From Bacteroidota bacterium (lineage in GTDB: Bacteria > Bacteroidota > Bacteroidia > Bacteroidales > VadinHA17), in NCBI GenBank assembly GCA_022711195.1, contig JAKLFN010000035.1:1-12896 (forward strand): 12,896 nucleotides of DNA. The letters are read 5' to 3'. Within the stretch, counting starts at the first letter, position 1; the number at the start of each line of letters is the position of its first letter. A program made the translations under genes and the position numbers. This document shows positions 1 through 5,101 of the stretch, piece by piece. A model generated the notes under the pieces. That model was not told the DNA's origin. It worked only from the letters and a program-made list of their open reading frames with translations, and searched no databases.

Positions 1-488
1 GATATTTTTCTTTTGCCATGTCGCTGGCTGTCAGATACACCTGCGACGAGGGCGATGCGATGGAGACAGTGAATGACAGTTTCATGAAAGTACTGGAAAA
101 AATATCAGAGTTTGACACCACCAGGTCTTTCAAATCGTGGTACGGAAAGATAGTTGTCAATTCTTCCATCGACAGGTACCGCAGGAATGTTAAGCATGCC
201 TCAAATATACCGCTGGCCGATATCGGTGCAACAGAAATGATCGAACCCGAGATAGTATCACAACTATCTGCTGCTGACATTATTTCTTTGTTGGGGCAGC
301 TCCCTGAGAATTACAGGATCACATTTAACCTCTTTGAAATTGAAGGTTATTCACATGACGAAATTGCACAAATGCTCGGCATTACAGAATCGGGTTCGCG
401 TTCAAATCTTTCAAGGGCCAGGAAGATTCTTAGAGAACTATATATAAAGAATTTTACTCCTGCCAAAGCTGCCAATGAAGCAATTTGA
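1..488 (+). CDS. ECF-type RNA polymerase sigma-70 factor, 5' end cut by window edge
   Basis: This encodes the C-terminal ~161 residues of an ECF sigma factor, which would direct RNA polymerase to a small regulon. The frame stays open to base 3, upstream of the ATG at 18, and reads YFSFAMSLAVRY, which is internal sigma region 2 sequence rather than an N-terminus. Family members are usually about 180-190 residues, so roughly 25-35 residues probably lie outside the window. Numbering from the ATG at 18, region 2 (core and -10 binding) covers about 1-60, including the FKSWYGKIVVNSSIDRYRR helix. Region 4 covers about 88-145, with the LPENYRITFNLFEIEGYSHDEIAQMLG helix-turn-helix region followed by SRSNLSRARKILRE. 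The stop codon overlaps the start of the next gene by 14 bases, indicating translational coupling with a probable membrane-anchored regulator. The family is confident; the regulon is unknown. Confidence 0.93.
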   Translation, partial: YFSFAMSLAVRYTCDEGDAMETVNDSFMKVLEKISEFDTTRSFKSWYGKIVVNSSIDRYRRNVKHASNIPLADIGATEMIEPEIVSQLSAADIISLLGQLPENYRITFNLFEIEGYSHDEIAQMLGITESGSRSNLSRARKILRELYIKNFTPAKAANEAI

Positions 489-1743
489 CGACATATTAAA
501 GGAAAACATCAAACAGGTTTTCAGTGACTACAACGCCGATCATCTTGCCGGCGAAGGCTGGAATTCATTTGTGGAGGCCAAGAACGGTAAGAGGAAAGCA
601 ATTTTTCTCATTTTTCCCATTTGGGCCAGGGCAGCGGCAATAGCTCTTTTAATCGGCGTAGGAGGCCTGATAACTTATGTGACTGTTGATCACTGGAACG
701 ACAGAGAACAGGTTCTCACCGAAAAAGTATCTTCTCCTGCTGAAGAAAAAAGCCCATCCGGAACTAATCTTTCAACAGCGTCTGCTCCTGGTGTAACGGA
801 AGGAAAAACTTTACCGCAAGGGGAGAAAAAGTCATCTGCCCGGACAAAAATAGCAGATACGGCTGTTGTAAAGGAAACAGAGGCATTGAATGAACCCATG
901 AGTATGGAAATGACTGCTGTTAGCCTGGAACCTGTCCGCCTTCCGGTTATGGCTGAAAACATTTTACCTGCGGAAAATGATTCAGCAAGCATGGCAGAAG
1001 TGAATATTGTTCAGGAGCAACCTGGTGAAGAGCCTCTGCAGAACATATCCGGAGAGAAGGGGAAACGGTCACTGACAACAACCTTTATGGCAGGATTGTC
1101 AGGGTTAATGTCACATGTTAATGATGCAGGAAGCGCTTCTCCGGGAGTATCTGTCGGTTTTTATCTCGATCAGAAAATATCACGAAGGATCTCTTTCAGG
1201 CCAGGCCTGGCCCTGGCCATGAACTCACTCGGGTTCAGCAACACTCAGAGCAGCCCGGCAGTAGCCTCCTCGTTATATTATGCTGACGGGATCAACGGAA
1301 CTCCTGAGTCGTTTGACGGTCAGCTCAGCACAGTGACAATGGAGGTGCCTCTGAACATAGTTTTCAAAGTATTCGAGAGGAAGAGTAAGTCGGTTTTCCT
1401 GTCGGCCGGTGCTTCAACAATGATATATCTTGGTCAGCATTTCACAGGCGACGCAGTAAATGAGAATACCAGGGAGTTGTACAATGAATTTACAGGAATG
1501 AGCTACACCGAGAAAAGATATTCAACAGTTAGTGTCGAAAACAGCTACTCTCCTTTCAGCCGCACGGATTATTTTGGTCTTGCCAATTTTTCTGCAGGCT
1601 ATTCCATTCCCTTCGGAAAGGGCACAACACTTCTTATTGAGCCTTTCGTTCAACTTCCCCTGAGCGGGCTTACATCCCTTGACCTGAATGTACGTTTTGC
1701 GGGAATATCCATGAAAATTAACCTGGGAGGCAAAGATCAATAA
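475..1743 (+). CDS. Membrane-anchored protein with outer-membrane beta-barrel-like domain; probable sigma partner (anti-sigma-like)
   Basis: The 422-residue product has four visible parts. Residues 1-41 form a soluble, helical, cytoplasm-facing head containing the aromatic motif GEGWNSFVEA. Residues about 43-70 form one hydrophobic helix (FLIFPIW...GLITYVTV) preceded by basic residues. Residues about 72-197 are a Ser/Pro/Glu/Lys-rich, low-complexity linker. Residues about 198-422 alternate like an OmpA/PorT-type outer-membrane barrel (TTTFMAGLSGLMSH, VSVGFYLDQKISRRISFRPGLAL, LLIEPFVQLPL). There is no cleavable signal peptide. The gene overlaps the upstream sigma factor by 14 bases. Bacteroidota commonly pair ECF sigma factors with such proteins, annotated as porin-family or outer membrane beta-barrel proteins. 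An anti-sigma role for the head is inferred from this context and from the topology; no ZAS-type zinc motif is visible. Whether the C-terminal domain actually enters the outer membrane is open. Confidence 0.8.
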   Translation: MKQFDDILKENIKQVFSDYNADHLAGEGWNSFVEAKNGKRKAIFLIFPIWARAAAIALLIGVGGLITYVTVDHWNDREQVLTEKVSSPAEEKSPSGTNLSTASAPGVTEGKTLPQGEKKSSARTKIADTAVVKETEALNEPMSMEMTAVSLEPVRLPVMAENILPAENDSASMAEVNIVQEQPGEEPLQNISGEKGKRSLTTTFMAGLSGLMSHVNDAGSASPGVSVGFYLDQKISRRISFRPGLALAMNSLGFSNTQSSPAVASSLYYADGINGTPESFDGQLSTVTMEVPLNIVFKVFERKSKSVFLSAGASTMIYLGQHFTGDAVNENTRELYNEFTGMSYTEKRYSTVSVENSYSPFSRTDYFGLANFSAGYSIPFGKGTTLLIEPFVQLPLSGLTSLDLNVRFAGISMKINLGGKDQ

Positions 1744-1745
1744 TT

Positions 1746-3608
1746 TCATTCTGAAGTTATTTTCACAGGCTTTATCATGTTTTCAGGCAGCAGTATCTGG
1801 TCGAGTTTTTCCTTTGTCAGGATGCCATTTCCCAGCACTAGTGTATAAATACTTTCATTTTTTTCGATTGCTTCTTTAGCGATTTTGCTTGCCAGGTCAT
1901 AGCCGATCCAAGGAACAAGGGCAGTTATAAGTCCTATACTGTTAATCACCAGCGATCTGCAGCGCTCTTCGTTTGCAGTAATTCCATCTATACAGCGGAA
2001 TTTAAGGGTATTCATTCCGTTAATGAGCATTTCAACAGATTCAAAAATGCTTTGTACGATTACGGGTTCAAAAACATTCAGCTCGAGCTGTCCGCCTTCT
2101 GAAGCCATGGTAACGGTCAGGTCATTTCCTATGACCTTGAAAGCTATCTGGTTAACAACCTCCGGTATGACCGGATTTACTTTTCCGGGCATGATTGACG
2201 ATCCGGGCTGCATGGGAGGAAGGTTGATTTCATTAATTCCTGTTCTGGGGCCTGAGGAGAGCAGGCGCAGATCGTTACATATCTTAGACAGCTTGACAGC
2301 AAGCCTTTTTACTGCTGAGGAGTACATCACAAACGATCCTGTATCCTGTGTTGCTTCGACCAGGTTCGAAGCAAGAGTAATATCAAGTCCTGTGATATTC
2401 CTCAGGTGCCTGATCACTTTTTCAGCATAACCCGGTTCTGAATTTATTCCCGTGCCTATAGCGGTGGCGCCCATATTAACCTCGAGGAACAGCGCGGCAT
2501 TCTGATTCAGCCTCTCAACCTCTTCTGAAAGAGTAACAGCATAAGCTTCCATTTCCTGACCCAGGGTCATGGGAACAGCATCCTGAAGCTGTGTCCTTCC
2601 CATCTTAATTATCCCTGAAAACTCTTCGCCTTTCTTTCTGAAAGAATCGATGAGAGTGCTAAGTACCGCCACTATCCTTTTATTTGAATTGAAGAGAGCT
2701 ATTTTAACGGCTGTGGGGTATGCGTCATTTGTCGACTGGGCCATATTGACATGATTATTAGGATGGCAATATGTATAATTGCCTTTTTCATGGCCAAGTA
2801 TTTCGAGCGCTCTGTTTGCTATTACTTCGTTGGCGTTCATATTTGTTGATGTTCCGGCCCCTCCCTGGATCATATCAACCACAAACTGGTTCTGGTATTT
2901 CCCGTTCTGTATTTCGCGGCATGCCGATACAATGGCGTCTCGTATGTTCTTTTCCATCATGCCCAGTTCAAAATTGGCTTCGGCAGCTGCCTCCTTTACC
3001 ATAGCTAAGGCCTCTATTATTGAAGGGAAGAAGTTCAGTGTTACTCCTGAGATATTAAAATTCTCAGCTGCCCTGAGGGTCTGAATACCATAATATGCTT
3101 CGTAAGGGACCTCCCTGTCGCCCAGGAGATCATGTTCGGGTCTTGTCCTTCCTGAATCGTACTGTGCGGAGAGGTTCAGCATGTGGTTATTTGCATTTCG
3201 CATTCTCCTGGAAATGACACGGGTAATATTCGAGAGTATTTTCAGTGTGAGTTCAGCATTATGACTGAAAAATTCCCTGTTGAAAACGAACAGGACCGCT
3301 TTGCCGGATACTCTGGCAGATGTCGAATGAGGAGAATTATAATCGAGTATTCCCTCACCGAGAAAATCACCCTGGCCAAACAGTGCGAGCCTGGTCTCTT
3401 TGCCGTATGAGTTATGTTTATAAAGCTCCACTTCGCCCTCATATATGATGAAAATATTTTCCCTGGGTTCATTTTCATGGAACAGCATATCTCCATTTTT
3501 ACATTTTTTAATGGTTACATTTTTCACCACATCCTTCAGTTCGCTGCTGTTCAGGTTGTTGAAAAGCTCTATGCCTTTCAGGAATTCAAAGATTGTATTG
3601 TTGTCCAT
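1746..3608 (-). CDS. aspA: Aspartate ammonia-lyase with N-terminal CRP-like cyclic-nucleotide-binding domain
   Basis: The 620-residue fusion is longer than E. coli AspA (478 residues). Residues about 8-112 form a CRP-like beta-roll (FLKGIELFNNLNSSELKDV, GDMLFHENEPRENIFIIYEGEVELY, GDFLGEGILDY). Residues about 113-150 form a dimer-type helix, and no DNA-binding domain follows. The lyase runs from about 157 to 620 with the fumarase/aspartase signatures: LLGDREVPYEAYYGIQTLRA, GAGTSTNMNANE (250-261), QSTNDAYPT (291-299), GRTQLQDAVP (337-346) and GSSIMPGKVNP (469-479). Ser470 should be the catalytic base, with Lys476 and Asn478 in the substrate loop. QSTNDAYPT and GRTQ (fumarases have GRTH) favour aspartase, which converts L-aspartate to fumarate and ammonia in the cytoplasm. 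In the sensor domain the usual R-[ST]-A phosphate-binding arginine is replaced by Thr96 (T-S-A), so cAMP binding is doubtful. The gene lies 18 bases after rnk and only 2 bases from the convergent barrel gene. Confidence 0.93.
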   Translation of the reverse strand: MDNNTIFEFLKGIELFNNLNSSELKDVVKNVTIKKCKNGDMLFHENEPRENIFIIYEGEVELYKHNSYGKETRLALFGQGDFLGEGILDYNSPHSTSARVSGKAVLFVFNREFFSHNAELTLKILSNITRVISRRMRNANNHMLNLSAQYDSGRTRPEHDLLGDREVPYEAYYGIQTLRAAENFNISGVTLNFFPSIIEALAMVKEAAAEANFELGMMEKNIRDAIVSACREIQNGKYQNQFVVDMIQGGAGTSTNMNANEVIANRALEILGHEKGNYTYCHPNNHVNMAQSTNDAYPTAVKIALFNSNKRIVAVLSTLIDSFRKKGEEFSGIIKMGRTQLQDAVPMTLGQEMEAYAVTLSEEVERLNQNAALFLEVNMGATAIGTGINSEPGYAEKVIRHLRNITGLDITLASNLVEATQDTGSFVMYSSAVKRLAVKLSKICNDLRLLSSGPRTGINEINLPPMQPGSSIMPGKVNPVIPEVVNQIAFKVIGNDLTVTMASEGGQLELNVFEPVIVQSIFESVEMLINGMNTLKFRCIDGITANEERCRSLVINSIGLITALVPWIGYDLASKIAKEAIEKNESIYTLVLGNGILTKEKLDQILLPENMIKPVKITSE

Positions 3609-3626
3609 AAGTGAATTATTTATTGG

Positions 3627-4037
3627 TTACAGGTCATAGTCACCGGCAGCTTCCGGTTGATATATAATTTCTTCGATACGTATTTTTGTCAGGCCTGAGG
3701 GTACCATCCATTCTATTTCATTGGATACCTTATAACCTATCAGCGCTGTTGCAACCGGAGAAAAGATAGAAATTTTATTTTCCCTGATATTCGCCTCGCC
3801 GGGGTACACAATCTGAAAATGCACTGTTTTATCAGAGTTTAAAAAGCTGATTTTTACAATTGAATTCATTGTTACCACGTCGTGAGGGATTTCACTGGGT
3901 TCAACGATTTCTGCGGAATCCAGCTCTTTCAGAAGGAGTTCAGCTTCAGCAGCACCTAAAGTATTCATCCTTTTGGCATCATGAATGCTTTTATGGATCC
4001 TGGAGAAGTCCAGCCTGCTTAAAATAATCTTGTTCAT
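3627..4037 (-). CDS. rnk: Rnk-like RNA polymerase-binding protein (GreA/GreB C-terminal fold)
   Basis: The 136-residue protein has exactly the length of E. coli Rnk, with matching landmarks: PHDVVTMNS (51-59), the VYPGEA segment (77-82), SPVATALIGYKV (93-104), IEWMVPSG (108-115) and the C-terminal YQPEAAGDY (126-134). The family has a short N-terminal helical pair (here about 8-45) and a C-terminal FKBP-like Gre domain (about 50-136). Rnk binds RNA polymerase near the secondary channel and affects access by Gre-type factors; it was first described as a regulator of nucleoside diphosphate kinase. The N-terminal coil is too short to carry the GreA catalytic tip acidic pair, so transcript cleavage is not expected. 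The ATG at 4037 gives the family length. It sits 22 bases after the small membrane ORF and 18 bases before the aspartase fusion, all on the minus strand, suggesting one transcript. Confidence 0.9.
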   Translation of the reverse strand: MNKIILSRLDFSRIHKSIHDAKRMNTLGAAEAELLLKELDSAEIVEPSEIPHDVVTMNSIVKISFLNSDKTVHFQIVYPGEANIRENKISIFSPVATALIGYKVSNEIEWMVPSGLTKIRIEEIIYQPEAAGDYDL

Positions 4038-4059
4038 AATCCTGAATTATTAGAAATGT

Positions 4060-4164
4060 TTATATGTCCTTTTTATTCCTTTTATTGAAGCTGCTTATCA
4101 GCAGAATTATTATTCCGATGATCACTACAGCTAAAAATGATATTATACCAGCAATTATTCTCAT
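4060..4164 (-). CDS. Putative 34-residue single-pass membrane peptide
   Basis: Reading the minus strand from the ATG at 4164 to the TAA at 4060 gives a 34-residue product. It begins MRIIAGIISFLAVV, continues with an unbroken Ile/Leu/Val run to about residue 26, and ends SSFNKRNKKDI. That is one transmembrane helix followed by a cationic tail, which predicts the tail in the cytoplasm by the positive-inside rule. It ends 22 bases before rnk and shares its strand, so it could be the first gene of the rnk-aspA transcript. A terminator-like hairpin stands about 20 bases upstream of its start. I do not recognise the family. Similar size and composition occur in regulatory membrane microproteins and in type I toxins, but nothing here decides between them. 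Random AT-rich sequence can also give a hydrophobic short ORF. Confidence 0.45.
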   Translation of the reverse strand: MRIIAGIISFLAVVIIGIIILLISSFNKRNKKDI

Positions 4165-4170
4165 GTCAGA

Positions 4171-4182
4171 CGTTTTAAAACG
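4171..4182. promoter_or_regulatory. 12-bp perfect palindrome CGTTTTAAAACG
   Basis: This is a perfect dyad between the terminator-like hairpin and the start of the small membrane ORF. Its right half is also the U-rich tail of that hairpin on the minus strand, so the palindrome may simply be part of the terminator. A related 15-base dyad occurs at 10441-10455. Operator function is only a possibility. Confidence 0.3.
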
Positions 4183-4208
4183 AAAAGGGGGACTATAAAG
4201 CCCCCCTT
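4177..4208 (-). terminator. Terminator-like hairpin with U-rich tail in the leader of the small ORF/rnk/aspA unit
   Basis: On the minus strand the arms AAGGGGGGCU (4208-4199) and AGUCCCCCUU (4194-4185) pair over 10 positions with one G-U wobble around the tetraloop UUAU. They are followed by UUUUCGUUUU, which overlaps the end of the second arm. Read on the plus strand, the wobble position becomes an A-C mismatch and no U tract follows, so the structure suits a minus-strand RNA. It lies just downstream of a TAAGTTTG -7-like element (4236-4229) and 20 bases before the 34-residue ORF. It could be an attenuator of the downstream genes or the end of a short RNA from the 4209-4604 region. Confidence 0.55.
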
Positions 4209-4227
4209 CCGGTGTTCTTTATAATTA

Positions 4228-4244
4228 ACAAACTTATTGTTTGT
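4228..4244 (-). promoter_or_regulatory. Possible -7 element TAAGTTTG within a dyad, minus strand
   Basis: On the minus strand TAAGTTTG (4236-4229) matches the Bacteroidota -7 consensus TAnnTTTG exactly. No TTTG stands at the preferred 19-21-base distance; the nearest is 15 bases upstream. The element is embedded in the inverted repeat ACAAAC, 5-base centre, GTTTGT (4228-4233 and 4239-4244), which could be an operator. A start here would place the hairpin at 4185-4208 in the leader of the small ORF/rnk/aspA transcript. Confidence 0.35.
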
Positions 4245-4300
4245 ACATTTTCAAATCGTATTGTTTTCTGCTGTTAACAGGTTTCATGTTTATTTGTTTC

Positions 4301-4393
4301 TTTCAGGCCTGCAATATACGGTATATTTGTCTGAAAAGCAAATAATTCCTCTCTGTTCCGGATATTATTGCAGGCGGAGCAGATCTCCTGAAA
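4301..4393. repeat. Interrupted inverted repeat, possible structured RNA
   Basis: The 10-base arm GCCTGCAATA (4307-4316) is perfectly complementary to TATTGCAGGC (4366-4375). Outside it, TTTCAGG (4301-4307) pairs with CCTGAAA (4387-4393) across an 11-base one-sided bulge, sharing one base with the inner arm. Inside, ATTTG (4325-4329) and CAAAT (4339-4343) form a small stem with a 9-base loop. The nested arms suggest a folded RNA or a cruciform. No gene covers it. Strand and function are unknown. Confidence 0.35.
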
Positions 4394-4529
4394 AGTACCC
4401 CGGACGGCCGAAGTACAAATTATAAAATTGTTCCTCTGAAATATTGAACACATGGACGAGAATAAGGCAGAGCTTTTATAAATAAAACCATAACCACACC
4501 AACACCGGGATGAATTAGGTATATTCAAA

Positions 4530-4561
4530 TTTGGTTTAGGTTAAACAAAATAGTATTTTTA
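4530..4561 (+). promoter_or_regulatory. Bacteroidota-type promoter for the 4611-6424 unit
   Basis: TTTG (4530-4533) is followed, after exactly 20 bases, by TATTTTTA (4554-4561), a 7-of-8-style match to the primary sigma consensus TTTG-N19-21-TAnnTTTG. Initiation would fall near 4568, giving an AT-rich 5' leader of about 40 bases before the ATG at 4611. The match was found by eye. Confidence 0.45.
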
Positions 4562-4610
4562 GAGTAACTTTTATCAATAGAATAGAACATTAATAACTGT
4601 ATTATTGAAA

Positions 4611-5096
4611 ATGAATGATTTGGCAAAAATGATTGTTACAATTTGTCTCCTCGGATTTGGGGCAAGGATGTACGGACAGACTGGGATACCTGCGTCGGGA
4701 GGAAATGCTTCCGGAGGAGGCGCAACAGTAACATATTCTGTCGGACAGGTTTTTTATAACAGTAAAACAGGATCGAACGGTTCTGAGATTCAAGGGATAC
4801 AGCAACCCCTTGAAATTTCAGTTGTTACAGCCGTTGAAAATGCCGAAGGGATATCACTTGAATTTTCCATATACCCTAATCCTGCAACAGATATCATAAA
4901 ACTGAAAACAGGAAATTTCAATGTTCTGAATCTCAGATTTCAGCTTTATGATATCCGCGGCAATCTTTTACTCGATAAGAAAACGGAAGTTGAAGAAACA
5001 AGTATTAATCTGCAAGGTTTTGTGCCGGCATCATATTTCCTCAAAGTAATTCAGGGTGACAAGGAAATCAAATCTTTTAAAATTATAAAACACTAA
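4611..5096 (+). CDS. Secreted or surface protein with type IX secretion C-terminal sorting domain
   Basis: The 161-residue product starts at the ATG at 4611; an in-frame TTG at 4605 is open but unnecessary, and Met7 is an alternative. Residues about 1-23 form a signal peptide (KMIVTICLLGFGARMYGQ). Residues about 26-73 form a Gly/Ser-rich segment (SGGNASGGGATVTYSVGQVFY, then GIQQPLEISVV) that is common in short exported Bacteroidota proteins. Residues about 85-161 are a type A Por sorting tail: FSIYPNPATD, QLYDIRGNLL, INLQGFVPASYFLKV and a basic end, KSFKIIKH. The protein is therefore expected to enter the periplasm by Sec and cross the outer membrane by the type IX system, where the tail is removed and the product is usually attached to the surface. 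Little sequence remains between signal and tail, so a catalytic role is unlikely. The next gene begins 5 bases after the stop. Confidence 0.88.
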   Translation: MNDLAKMIVTICLLGFGARMYGQTGIPASGGNASGGGATVTYSVGQVFYNSKTGSNGSEIQGIQQPLEISVVTAVENAEGISLEFSIYPNPATDIIKLKTGNFNVLNLRFQLYDIRGNLLLDKKTEVEETSINLQGFVPASYFLKVIQGDKEIKSFKIIKH

Positions 5097-5101
5097 GATA
5101 G

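Larger units (their letters stand above)
4209..4604. other. 396-base non-coding region between rnk unit and secreted-protein unit
   Basis: No convincing gene is present. One 84-codon minus-strand open frame (4274-4528) has no recognisable domain and a Cys/Ile/Asn-rich composition typical of chance translation. The region holds a minus-strand -7-like element near 4229-4236 and an inverted-repeat structure at 4301-4393. It also has a small GC-rich island flanked by GTAC at 4395-4416, and a plus-strand promoter match at 4530-4561. The arrangement is divergent: the rnk unit leaves to the left and the secreted-protein pair leaves to the right. Confidence 0.6.

Noticed and set aside
690..992. 100-codon minus-strand open frame inside the barrel gene
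   Set aside because: It lies wholly antisense to the well-supported 422-residue gene, has low-complexity Ser/Val/Ala-rich translation and no recognisable domain.
2023..2430. 135-codon plus-strand open frame opposite the aspartase
   Set aside because: It is a mirror of the highly conserved lyase core, with no domain or start context of its own.
4395..4416. GTAC-flanked GC-rich island, considered as a tRNA arm or mobile-element end
   Set aside because: No cloverleaf, no CCA or T-loop motif, and no transposase or target duplication nearby. GTAC is self-complementary and short.
4274..4528. 84-codon minus-strand open frame in the intergenic region
   Set aside because: Composition looks like random translation of AT-rich DNA, it overlaps the inverted repeat, and no family is recognised. 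Kept only as a remark in the intergenic entry.
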